Shown here piece by piece: positions 25,961 to 37,147 of a DNA stretch of 64,000 nucleotides (within the stretch, counting starts at the first letter, position 1; every line of letters begins with the position of its first letter). The stretch comes from Chimonanthus salicifolius (lineage: Eukaryota; Streptophyta; Magnoliopsida; Laurales; Calycanthaceae). Below the pieces are notes generated by a model. The model was not told where the DNA came from and searched no databases. It saw nothing but the letters and a program-made list of their open reading frames with translations. A program made the translations under genes and the position numbers. The stretch lies in NCBI GenBank assembly GCA_013350335.1, contig CM023535.1:24707746-24771745 (forward strand), in the 5' to 3' direction.

Positions 25961-26383
25961 TTATTCCCGTTCCCCCAATGTAGGACAGTTAGTCCTCTCC
26001 TTCCCGTGCCCGTGAAGTCCACAGACAGGGCAAATAACCTCAATAAGATGGGGGCAATAAATACCGTCGTGCCCCTCCTGATTGCATAATTCGTACATAT
26101 AATCTGTCAACTCATCCGAAGTCTGAGTAGCTGGAGTATACTCGAGCAAGCCTATCTCCCCTACGGATTCTTCTAAGTTTGGGACATCTTCTTCGTCTTC
26201 TTCGGGTACAAAGGCTGAAGCAACCCAACATTATACTCAGGCGATTCTACTTCCATGTCCTGATTGTTTACTACTTCATTGATGAAGTTTGGCACGCTGG
26301 AATCGTCGGAAAAAGAAACCAGATCTATTGGACAGCTTGGGGTCCCTCTGTCCCACAACTCTATATACTCTGTGTTGCTTGAC
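25961..26383 (-). pseudogene. Gag-like fragment with zinc-knuckle motif
   Basis: On the minus strand about 180 nt after the PBS an open frame starts MSSNTEYIELWDRG (26383) and is acidic until a stop near 26173. A second frame (26149-25961) contains CNQEGHDGIYC and CPVCGLHGHGKERTNC, that is CX2CX4HX6C, similar to a retroviral-type zinc knuckle. Position after the PBS and the zinc-binding pattern suggest a gag remnant. The usual retrotransposon gag domain is not recognisable, so it could instead be an unrelated small protein captured by the element. Confidence 0.45.
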
Positions 26384-26548
26384 ATATCTGTATCACAACA
26401 ACAGAAACATATCAATGACAACCACAATTCAATTATTTTGACTGTACTTCCTTTGCTATCATCAATTGTTCCGCTTTGAGTCTAACGAAGTAAATTAATG
26501 CACGGGGGCTGGATTAATTTACTCCAAAAGATTCAATATTTCTGGTTC

Positions 26549-26560
26549 GCTCTGGCACCA
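26549..26560 (-). other. Primer-binding site of family-A element
   Basis: On the minus strand TGGTGCCAGAGC lies 2 nt after the LTR end GGGGCGTTACA. It differs at two positions from TGGTATCAGAGC, the sequence complementary to initiator-Met tRNA. Confidence 0.75.
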
Positions 26561-27234
26561 ACTGTAACGCCCCGCCCCTTTTCACTCGCTTTCCCTTTCG
26601 AAAATCAGAGTCTATTTTTTTTTTATAAACAAAAAGTGATAGAAAGCGAGACGTCACGACGCGAGCTAAATCCGAACTTCTAAAATCCGACCCTTAACTG
26701 GCCAACCCTACGTGTGAATAAACTAAGTCCATGAAAGCGGTTCACACATAACAATATAAACATGCGGAATAAAGATCATAACATGTAGAATTAAGATCAT
26801 AACATGCAGAATAATAATAAAACACAACTCTATTCCATTTCAGATAGCAAAGTATGTCAAGACTTTATCCATAATTAAAATATCATAATTATCCAAATAA
26901 ACATCCAACCATAGCCAACCATCTAAATTATTACATGTCCGAAGACTAGTTTCTCAAATATAAGTCCATAAGTAACTTAATCAAAATATAAACTAAATCA
27001 TCCAAGCTCCTATGCCTAGCCCGTTTCGCGTTTATCGTTCCCCTCGTTTCCTATATCATCCACTAGGGTAGAAGTAGGGCGTTAGAACAATGTGCCCAGT
27101 AGGTATTCCAATTAGGGCTAACACATGGTTAGTACGAAACATGCATATAAGATAATAATAAATCCATATAAAAACAATGCCATGACATGTGTAGTATGCA
27201 ATGAGTCCCACCCATCATAAACACATGTATCCTC

Positions 27235-27470
27235 TTGATGGAATTCTCATCATCAAGGTGCCCCTACATAGGTCTTTCGGACGCGCCGACGGAGTGTGGC
27301 TCCTCCGATTTCTTCTTGATGGGATTCTCACCATTAAGGTATCCCACATAGGTTTTTCGGACGCCCCGATGGAGTGTGGCCCCTTCGGTTTCTTCTTGAT
27401 GGAAAATCACATCAAGATATCCCACATAGGTTTTTCGGACGCCCCGACGGAGTGTGGCCCCTCCGGTTAC
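27235..27470 (-). repeat. GC-rich tandem repeat, 3 copies (family-A 5' LTR)
   Basis: TTTCGGACGCSCCGAYGGAG occurs at about 27276, 27355 and 27434, period close to 79 bp, separated by TTTCTTCTTGATGG segments. Confidence 0.82.
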
Positions 27471-27890
27471 ATATCCATCACCCCATGCCATACATGAGAT
27501 GCCAATGAAACACAAGCTATTTTATCATATAAACATAACACTAAAACTCACATTTAAAACATATGCTATTTTATCATATAAACATAGCATTAAAACTCAC
27601 ATTTAAAACACATGTTATTTTATCATATAAACATAGCATTAAAACTCACATTTAAAACATAATTTTTTCCACATAAAATCATCAAATAAGATAAGAAACA
27701 TTGTACATAAACCCATGGTTTCAAAGAGGTGGAATCCTACCAAAGACCACTACGTGTCCTTGCACTTTCGTCCGGTAACCGCTCACGATCGTACACACCT
27801 TGTGAGGTCCTGTTACCTTATAATATAACAATCAATTAAAACTAAGTCCCACTTGATTTGCAATAATGTCCAAGTCCATAAACCAAACTT

Positions 27891-29492
27891 GTGGGGTTCG
27901 GCCATACACCATGGCCGAACCTCACCCCTTTTTGTTTTAGTTTCCTTTTTGCTCGTTTATTCAATTAAGTCCACACCCATGCCATCCTTGATTCATAAAA
28001 CCAAACATTTAATCACTTCCCTTTTATTTAATCCAACATACATAAACCCTAAGTCCATCAAAACAATCCCCATTGGGTTCGGCCACACACCATGGCCGAA
28101 CCCATGGTCTTTCATTTTTGACCATATTTACATTTATGCCATTCATACCACTTTTATTCATTAATCTAATGATAAACCAATTAATCATCTAAGATACATC
28201 AAAGCTTAAGTTCAACAAACATTTCCCATGGGATTCGGCCATACACCATGGCCGAACCCATGGTCCATTGATTTCACTTAATTACCATTTTGCCATTATA
28301 CATATCCATAGCCATTTACCTTGCTTATGTTCCAAAATAATCCATACATAGTTCTTTAATCCAAACACATAATCCAACACATAGTTCATGGGGTTCTGCC
28401 ATACACCATGGCCGAACCCATGGTCCCTTATTTCCATTTAAATGACAATATTGCCATTCATGACTAACCTTCCATTTTAGCATGTATTTACAACTTTGCC
28501 ACTACCTTCGGTTTATGTCTCTCCATTAATCCAATCACCATATTAAGTGCATATATGATCCATAAAATTGATTCATGGGGTTCGGCCAAACACCATGGCC
28601 AAACCATATGATGTCTAACTTTCCAAATATAGCAATTGCCATCCTTGAATCCTTAAATCAAGGTTCCTTCCAAAAACAATCCAAGAGTCCATAATTAGAA
28701 ACTTTCCAAATTTAGCAATTCCATTCTTGAATCTATAATTCAAGGTTCCTTCCATAATTAGAAACTTTCCAATTTTAATAACCACCTTCCATGGTCTCCA
28801 TTTAATCAATCACCAAAATAAGTCCATCTATATTTTTCCATGGGGTTCGGCCACACACCATGGCCGAACCCTATGCTTCCAAATCTTCTCTTTAAAAATT
28901 ATTAATAACATTCCATGTATCTAAAAATCATCAACCATACATCCATTTAAAATTATCATAATCGTTCACTAATTCTCTTTCATGGAAATCACTATTTCCA
29001 TTAAACTAAATGATAACTCCCTTTAAAATATAACTAGTCTCTTTCCATGGGGTTTGGCTATACAACATGGCCGAACCCTATGGTACATCATCTTCCCTTA
29101 AAATTATTTTATTCATCTCCCAACATTCTTCCATTTAATCCCTTCAAAAGCATTGGTATTCCTTCCATGGTTTTCATCCTTAAATCCATAAATTAAACCA
29201 TGTCTTCCATGGTCTTTAACCCATAGAAATAACCAAAATTCCTCCATGGGGTTCGGCCCTTCATCATGGCTGAACCCTATGGTTCAACAACTTCTCTTTA
29301 AACCATTTAAACCCTTTTAAAAATCATAAACATACATCTATAATTTTTCCATCATGTAAATCCATTATCATTCACTAATGACCTTCCATGGGGTTCGGCC
29401 ATGGTGGTTCATCATTCCATTAAAATTATCATATTCATTCCCTCAATTTTCTTCCATGGGGTTCAGCCATACATCATGGCCGAACCCTATAG
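27891..29492 (-). repeat. Palindrome array in the family-A 5' LTR
   Basis: Ten positions: 27891, 28070, 28226, 28387, 28574, 28838, 29045, 29244, 29386 (left half) and 29454. Each full copy is 33-39 bp with 11-12-bp inner arms, an internal loop of about 5 nt and, in most, further paired CCAT/ATGG ends. Confidence 0.88.
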
Positions 29493-30321
29493 TTCCTTAT
29501 CTTAAACAAAAATATCAAAACTACTTACCGGTTCCGCGACTCCTCCGGTTTTCTTTTGGTTGTTCTTGTTCTTCCAATCCTTCTCCTTCTCTTGATGTAT
29601 GCCGTGAACACCCTCTTGCCAATGTGCAAACTAGCGTCAATCCTTGCTGATTTTGCGTAATGCCGTGTGCACTACCTTTCCTTGATGTATGCCGTGTGCA
29701 CTACCTTAGTTTATAGAAGCTCCACTCGGTTCCATATTTAGACAATGCCATGCGATCCTTGTGTTGCCTCTTTATAAAACCTTCCAATTAATCCTTTCTT
29801 AGAAGGTGCCGACTCTTCCTCCTTATCTTATAAGACTCCACACGGTCCTACATATTTTTAGAAGATGTCAAGCCCTTTCATTTAGCAATTTCCATTCGAT
29901 CCTAAATATTTTTAGAAGGTGCCATGCGTCCCTTCTTTATTGCAAATCCCTAGTATCTCTCTTAATAAAAGAAAGGACTCCTTTTAAAGATACTCCACAC
30001 CTCATGCGCATATCTCATGGATATGCATATGTCACACACGGCCATGCAAACTATATCCAATCCTCTCCATGCGCATAATCATGGATTGCATTACTAATTT
30101 AACTCGGCCCCATTTAATTTTTATTAAAACCATTTCCACAATCCGTTGGGTCTTAATTGGGCAATGACCCAACATTTTACCCATATAAGGTCCACATCTA
30201 ATAATTCACAATTTAAATTAGTAATTTTCATATATATTAATAACTTGGAAATCCGGGGTGTTACAGGATGTGTATACCCATGGTGATGGTTCCCATGGTG
30301 GTTTGGATTCATGCCTGGATG

Positions 30322-30571
30322 TTGATCTTATGGTAGACCTGTTGGTCTCATAGTAGACGTATTGGTCTTATGTTAGACATATTGGTTTCATGGTAGATAT
30401 ATTGGTATTATGGTAGACCTGTTGGTCTCATAGTAAACTTATTGGTCTTATGTTAGACATGTTGGTCCCATGGTAGACATATTGATATTATGGTAGACAT
30501 GTTGGTCCCATGGTAGACGTATTGGTCTTGTGTTAGACCTGTTGGTCCTATGATAGACATATTGGTTCTAC
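30322..30571 (+). repeat. 20-bp minisatellite in LARD 5' LTR
   Basis: About 12 head-to-tail 20-bp units of form TTGGTCTCATGGTAGACATR. The period stays exactly 20 bp while bases vary. About four more units lie at 30741-30822. In the 3' LTR this part is deleted. Confidence 0.88.
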
Positions 30572-31414
30572 GAATGTATGAGTTATGCCCATGGATGGAT
30601 TATACCCATGGAGTGATTATATTCATGGATGGTTATTACCCATGGATAGATGATAATCACTGATGGAGAGTTATCAGGGATGGATGATGAATCCCATGGA
30701 TGTTGTTCCCATGGTAGACATATTGGATTCATACCTAGATATTGATTATATGGTGGGCATATTGATCCCATGATAGATATAGTGGTCCCATAGTAGACGT
30801 ATTGGTCTCATGGTGGACGTGACAGTTCTATGGATAGATATTATTTTCCCATGGATGGTTATTCCCATGGAGGGCTTTGTGACCATGGATGAGTATTGTA
30901 TTCTGTGGATTGATATTCCCACGGAGGGCATTGATTCCATAGAGGAGTGGACCCATATTTAGAGTATTGTCCCCGAAGAGGGATGTATTTATGTTCGGGT
31001 ATAGGTCCCATGGTTGAGGTTTATCCCATGTGTGACATTGACCCCATGGTTGGCAGTGTTCCCATGGTTGGCATAGACCCGTGATTGGCTAGATCCGTGA
31101 AAATGAGATGTATTCTATTGATGAGGCCCATGATAGGGTAATTAGAATGTCTTGATGTGACATCATGAATAGCACGAGGTTAGTGCCATGAAATAAATGA
31201 ATTGAGAACTACGTAGGATCTGATCTCCATTGGAGTACATAGGCAGTTGATAATTCAGTTCAATCAAATCAAGAATCTAATAAGTCCTACGATCCGTAGG
31301 GATCTCACAACACGTGTAGGTGTCATGTGTTTGGACTATGAGTTATGCATGCTTCAGAGTTAAAAAAATAATATTATTGTTTCTTACGTGTCCGTTGAGT
31401 CGGGGAGTGACATT

Positions 31415-31426
31415 TGGTATCAGAGC
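31415..31426 (+). other. Primer-binding site of LARD
   Basis: TGGTATCAGAGC is an exact match to the sequence complementary to plant initiator-Met tRNA. It lies 2 nt after the LTR end GTGACA. Confidence 0.95.
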
Positions 31427-34400
31427 TTAGGCTCAATTTCCCCGAGGACTGTGTGTATGGGGTTCATAACTCTGTTGAAAGCTTGAGATTGTTTTGGGTC
31501 GCAATGGGGTGAGCAAGATTTAAAGTGAGGCTGAGACCTTTTCTTGCCACCATATTTAAGCGACTAATGTTTAGACCGTACTTCAGACGGGGTGACGAGA
31601 GTGATATTATAGCATGATCTGGACCAATGAGGATTAGACTCCCATGGACCCCGAGTTGTGAGGTGCTGGATGTGGTTGGACTTGGAAAGGCTTGAAGAAA
31701 TGATTAAGCTCATTGAGTGGAAAACTTTGGAATTCCTCTAAAATCGTATGCGAACCATCTTGCGACGTGTAAATGATCCTGTCTTCCCAGGAAGTGGAAG
31801 TGAGACCACTAGGCCGAGGGTCCTGTGATGGGGGTTTGATAGATCGGACGACAATACGCTAGCAGGTAACCACCGGACGGATATTGGTGATGTGAGGTCG
31901 TCACTGTTATCACGTTGGAGAAAGACTAGAGGGACATGTGTATTTGTTGCATCGATTGAGAATGATTGGTACTGTAAACCAAATTTGCTTGAAATGCGAC
32001 TTTTAGTCTATATCAAGAGGTTGATCTATAGTTGGCTAAAAGAAGTGGTAATGGTAGATCATTAATTTTGTTTAGAAACTGTTTAGGATGACCGAGGGCA
32101 TCCTCGTGAAGTGAGTCATATTTGATTTATGACTCTAGAAAGTTTGAGCCTAGGATTGTGGACTCGAAGAACTCAGGAGAGGTCGGTAAAACCGTCAAGG
32201 GTGTTCCCTGAGGAAATGATGAGTGGGTCCAAGAGGCCAGACATATATAGATATTTTTTGAGGAGAGTTGCCCTATGATGAGAGGGATTATTTTCCCCAA
32301 GTCTCTGAACACAGAGTACGTTGGCCCTTGATATCGATGATAGCAATGATTAGGCAATGTGATGCTTGTACTAAAAGGCTTAACGTAATGCACTAGAGTG
32401 TAAATGGTTTGAATACCCCTTGTGTAGTGAATAAGTGTTTAGAGCCTAGCTGCTCATGTGAAAAATGATAGCCACCTTGTATGGATGGTTGTAGGCTAGT
32501 AAGATATCTTGGAATCGTTGGATTGTTTGTGCGCTCAATTGCATAATGGTCTAGATTGTTACTTCATGCCTTATGAGTAAAAATTTTGTGTTTGTGTACA
32601 GATTCCATTTTGTTTAATGATGTAATTATGACGTAAAAGGTATGTGGAATTACCTTATGATGATTTGAGAGATATGATTGTCTAGTATGATGGACGAATT
32701 GATGTGGAATGAGAGGGCTTTGATTTGACATGAAAGGAGTAGTCTGGCTAGTTATAATTTGTTGTATGGGAATCTGTTGGCATGGATATGAATGGCGAGG
32801 CCTTAGATGAAATTCCAAAGGCAATTGAAGTCTATCTCCTAATGTCAACCCTATATGGAATAATAGTTGTGAATATATGTGGAAATTTCTATGCATGCTA
32901 TTTTATTAGAAATCTAGCGTTTATTTGATCAAATTGCTCATTGTATCTACCATGGCATTCCATCTACATCACAAATTCAAGTTGGACTCAGAGTCGGTCA
33001 ACTTTGAAGTGAATAAGAGGATGTATAGATTGAGCATTTGGATATTTTAACACTAGAGTGGAGTGGTTGTCAAATGTATATAGAGGATATGAGTATAATA
33101 CCTCCCCCATTGGAACTCCCTAGTGTAGTAGTTGTACTCCTTGTTGGAGATTGATGTGTGATATCTTTTAATGAGGAGTATACCCTCGTGTTAGTGATTC
33201 TTTCCTCTCCTAATCTCGTGTTGGGCATTTGTAAGCAAGAGAACAGAGATAGATTCATCTCAAGCTTTCTCTCTCTCGGATTTTCTCTCCCTAAAAGTAA
33301 TCCTTTCGCTCTTCCACCTTGGTATTTTTATTGGGATATTCCTAGGTGGAATAGATCTTGGAAGCGATGTTTATGTGGGAAGGAGAAATATCCATGGATT
33401 TGAGTAGGGAGTTGGTGTTTAAAACTTTGCAGGGGTTTGACTATCCTTGTTATGAGATGATATCATGATTTGCATAGCCTTTCTTATATCTCATTTCATA
33501 TAGAACCATGTGGTACGAGTAGACATGGTTGAGATTTTGCTTTAGTGGTAAATTATGTCGCGATTGGAGTGGGAGAACAATGTGCAATTGGCCCCTTGAG
33601 GGATTAGACCCCTTCCATGGATGGACACCTATGAGTATATTGTAGCATTTTCTACATTTCTGTGTTGACCCGCATAGCTTTGTCCACGTTGGATATGTGT
33701 CGAGTCGCTTTGCGTAAGCCACATCTATATATGATTTTTGAGACCATGAGCTTATGTGCAGTTGATGTTGGTGATTGTTTATGACGAGTCAGTGACAAGT
33801 TGGAGTTAATACTTGCCTGAGATAAGCCCTAGGATCACTTTTGTGCACAGTTGGGATGTGCTTTGTAGTGATAAAGACTCCATGTGCCGCGAAGGTGGCT
33901 TGGGTTGTATGAGTACTCGTGAAGCCATGGCACACTTTTGGAGTTTTCTGACCACTGCTGTTGGCAAGCACGATTTTGTGTAAGGTCGTTATGTGATTTG
34001 TTAAAGAAGTATTAATCTCCAAATTATTGATTGTAGAGCGTCGAGAGTTAGTGATCTCTCATGATTGGGATTAGATATGGGTATATCGAACTCTTCGATG
34101 TTGTTGTTTAGAGGTCCGTGAGACTCCTAGTTCGGTAGAGTACCATGAAGAGATGTACCCAAATTTTGTATACATTATGTTGAGTTGTGGAATCATGTAA
34201 CCACTTGAGGATGTTGGTTTTGGTTTGAGCGTGATCTCAGTGTGATGTGACACTACTTCATGTGTGAGCCACTTGAGAGGGTCATTTATTTGAGTGATGA
34301 GCCCCCCATATTGTTCACGTTTGTTGTATACTATAGTCAGCATCGCCAAATGAGTTATGAATATTTGTTTGCCACGTGTTGAGCTGTAATATGAGAGCCA

Positions 34401-34590
34401 TTATGTAGGTATTATTACATTGTCCATGTGTGACGTGAGCTTGTTGATGGCTTAGTAGTCGAGTCCAGAGTGATTTGTGATCAGTAGCTACCTTTGGAGG
34501 ATCCTTTGGGCGAAACTCTACGAGACTTGTAAGTGTTGAGACCTTGCCTGGAGCCCTAGAATGATTGAATTTCGAGGACGAAATTCTTTT

Positions 34591-34602
34591 AAGGGGGTGG
34601 AA
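34591..34602 (+). other. Polypurine tract of LARD
   Basis: AAGGGGGTGGAA lies directly before the LTR start TGTAATGGCC. It is preceded by GAGGACGAAATTCTTTT, the usual sequence before the PPT of plant gypsy elements. Confidence 0.92.
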
Positions 34603-35854
34603 TGTAATGGCCCAGGTCAACAAAATGGTTATGGGAATAAGAGGATATATGAATCGTACGATTTTCGATTCACGATTCACACCCTTAGACCAATTTCGAT
34701 ACGATTCGAGTTTGATAACATTGGGTAAAATTGGAGAATGCCATACACTTAGAGCATTGGGAATATTTGTAAAATTCCATGTTCACAAGGTGTGTGATAA
34801 TATGTTTGAGTGAATGTTGCCTTGTGCACATTCCAATGCATAGTTAGGTAAGGTTATGATTTGGCCTCTTTATGCCTATGTGTAATTGATGTGAATATAT
34901 TATAATCAGATACATATGTATGAGTTTCCCAAGTTCCGTATGATTAGATGTTTACTATAATTGAGAATTCATAGATTTGTGATATGTTAAAGTATGATAG
35001 AATGTATGATAAATCAAGATTGCCCAAGATGTGTAATATAGGACGTTGATAACTTTCCATACTTGTGTATGGTTATGAGTAATGTATGTATCAGATGAAT
35101 TCTCATGATTGTGAATTTTTAGATGGGTAAATCATATAATACACATGATGAATGCATTTTAATGTCATGCTTGGATTAATTGATGATGTGTACATCACTA
35201 GTGAGTATCTATGTTGATAATGGTTGTGGTGGATTGACCCAACCATGTGTAGAACGAATTTTCATGATTTGAAGAGGAACTTGGTAAAGGGTTAGACTAA
35301 GTGTTATGGGTGAGTTAAGGTCAAGTATCTTAGAACCCAAGGGGGTTAACTTGTGCTAAAATGGGGATGGGCTAGCATGATTGAGAATGCATGGAATGCA
35401 ATGTAAATGCTAAGAAAGTCTTGTTTGATTTCCCCAAAGTAAAAGTATGACCACTCCCCAATGTCAACCAAAATGTGAAAATAATGAACTACGATTGATC
35501 TGATCCACTATGTGGTACGTTGGCAACTGAGAGCATTGTACCTCAGCTCGATCAAAATATGCATTATGTCATCCATTTATATTAAGGATGATGATTTAAG
35601 ATGTTGAGTAAATGTGAAGGTAGAAAGGGATTGGTGAGATATACCTTCCCTAATATAGACCCTAATGCAGATGTTGGATCCCTCGAAGGAGGCCCGAAGA
35701 GGTTAAAATGACTTTGGAGTTCCGATATGATGAGACATATATATTTGTTACTCGAGTATACTCGAGTAAAGCCTAGAGTTGAGAGAAAAATGTGAAAATT
35801 CTTAAGATGGACAGATGAGGACTTTGGCACTGAGATGTATGTGACTAGGTCACT

Positions 35855-36120
35855 TGATTATATTGAGACGTGGTATGGGTGTATCTCTCACGTGATATTG
35901 TTGATTGAGACGTGGTATGGGTGCGTCCCTCACGTGATATTGATTATATTGAGACGTGGTATGGGTGCGTCCCTCATGTGATATTGATTATATTGAGACG
36001 TGGTATGGGTGTGTCCCTCACGTGATATTGATTATATTGAGTCGTGGTATGGGTGTATTCCTCACGTGATATTGATGATTGAGTCGTGGTAAAGGTATGT
36101 CCCTCACGAGATATTGATAG
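35855..36120 (+). repeat. 43-bp G-box tandem array (3' LTR of LARD)
   Basis: About six units of GAGACGTGGTATGGGTGYRT and CCCTCACGTGATATTGATTA, most with intact CACGTG. The 5' LTR has about four, more decayed units, so the arrays have changed independently. Confidence 0.82.
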
Positions 36121-37147
36121 CGTTATACTTAGTTCGATGAAAAAGGAAACTGTCCGATCAGTAGATCATTGTGTCTCACCTTTGTTCCCGTGGTTGGTAT
36201 AGATTCGTGATTGGCTAGACCCGTGATAGATGAGATCTATTCTATTGATGAGGCCTGTAACACCCCAGATTTTCAAGTTATAAATATTTACGGAAATTAC
36301 CCATTTAATTTGTGAATTTTAGATATGGATTTTATATGGGTAAAGTATTGGGTCTTTGCCCAATTAAAATCCAACGGATATGTTATAGTTTCAATTTAAA
36401 ATAAATGGGTAAGATGTGTTTAATTGGGTCAAGGTTGTTATTTGGGTCAAAATGTCCAATTGGGACCCAATGGGTCATGGTTAACTTGGTTGACCACCAA
36501 GTGGATTCAAGCCTAAATAAATGAGGCTGAATTAAATTAGTAATGCAAGGGATATAAATGAATTGTTATGCTCATGATGTGTTAGAATATCTTGAGAAGA
36601 TATCTAAGATTAATTTGAAAGGATGCATGGCCGAATATGGGGTGTGCAAACCTATGATTCTGCGCATAAAGGGATCATGGAAAGATTTTAGAAATGATAA
36701 ATATTATTTGGCCGTGTATGTGAGGTGTATAGAGGATATGCGCATAAGAACTTTCTAAGTTAGGACCCATTGGAGATTAATAAGGAAAGGTAGTATACAA
36801 GGCATACATGAAGGAAAGTTGGTGAAACACGACATTGTCTAAGATGGGATTAAAGGGCAGCCGACCAAAGGAAGGGAGCTTTAGCAATTGCTATCTTGGC
36901 ACCTTCTAAAGTGGGACAAATTAGTAGTAATAAAAGGAGAGAAGGAGAGGCACACGGCATACACCAAATCAGCAAGGATTGGCATTGGTTTGCTCTTGAC
37001 AAGAAGGTGTTTTCAGCTTCGTGAAAGATCAAGGAGGATAAGAGGCTAAGGAAGAAGAAGGATTGGAAGAACAAGCGAAGGAAAAATCGAAGGAGTCGCG
37101 TAAACGGTTAGTAGTTTGATTTTATATTTTTGTTTAAAAGAAAAGAA

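Larger units (their letters stand above)
15198..30265 (-). mobile_element. Family-A Ty3/gypsy element, defective, minus strand
   Basis: Long LTRs lie at 15198-22889 (3' LTR, interrupted by a solo LTR) and 26563-30265 (5' LTR). On the minus strand the LTR begins TGTAACAYCCC and ends GGGGCGTTACA. PBS is at 26549-26560 and PPT at 22890-22905. Target duplication GAATG (15193-15197) and GGATG (30266-30270) has one mismatch. The 3.67-kb internal region keeps a zinc-knuckle gag-like piece and integrase-chromodomain, but protease, reverse transcriptase and RNase H are missing, replaced by a stretch resembling the LARD LTR. Confidence 0.85.
26563..30265 (-). mobile_element. 5' LTR of family-A element
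   Basis: Uninterrupted, 3.70 kb, with plus-strand ends TGTAACGCCCCGCCCC and CCGGGGTGTTACA. It has all family-A hallmarks: the TCCGCGACTCCTCCGG leader junction (about 29534), the hairpin array and the GC-rich tandem repeat. It differs from its partner by scattered substitutions and small indels, so the insertion is not young. Confidence 0.87.
12997..31412 (+). mobile_element. 5' LTR of LARD, interrupted at 15198-30265
   Basis: The LTR segments are 12997-15197 and 30271-31412. The first part aligns with 34603 onward and the last part with 40002-40289 in the 3' LTR. It contains a 43-bp G-box-like tandem array and a 20-bp minisatellite. No coding sequence is present. Confidence 0.8.
31413..34602 (+). 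mobile_element. LARD internal region, non-coding
   Basis: 3.19 kb between PBS and PPT. No gag, protease, RT, RNase H or integrase motif is visible in any frame. Open frames are short (longest about 121 codons, minus strand) and show no family features. At 33080-33420 a stretch with a CTTTCTCTCTCTCGG tract and an 81-codon frame (33158-33403) could be captured host DNA, but nothing in it is recognisable. Size and lack of coding fit a large retrotransposon derivative. Confidence 0.75.

Noticed and set aside
33158..33403. 81-codon frame as a host gene
   Set aside because: No start context, domain or flanking gene structure; lies within a non-autonomous retrotransposon.
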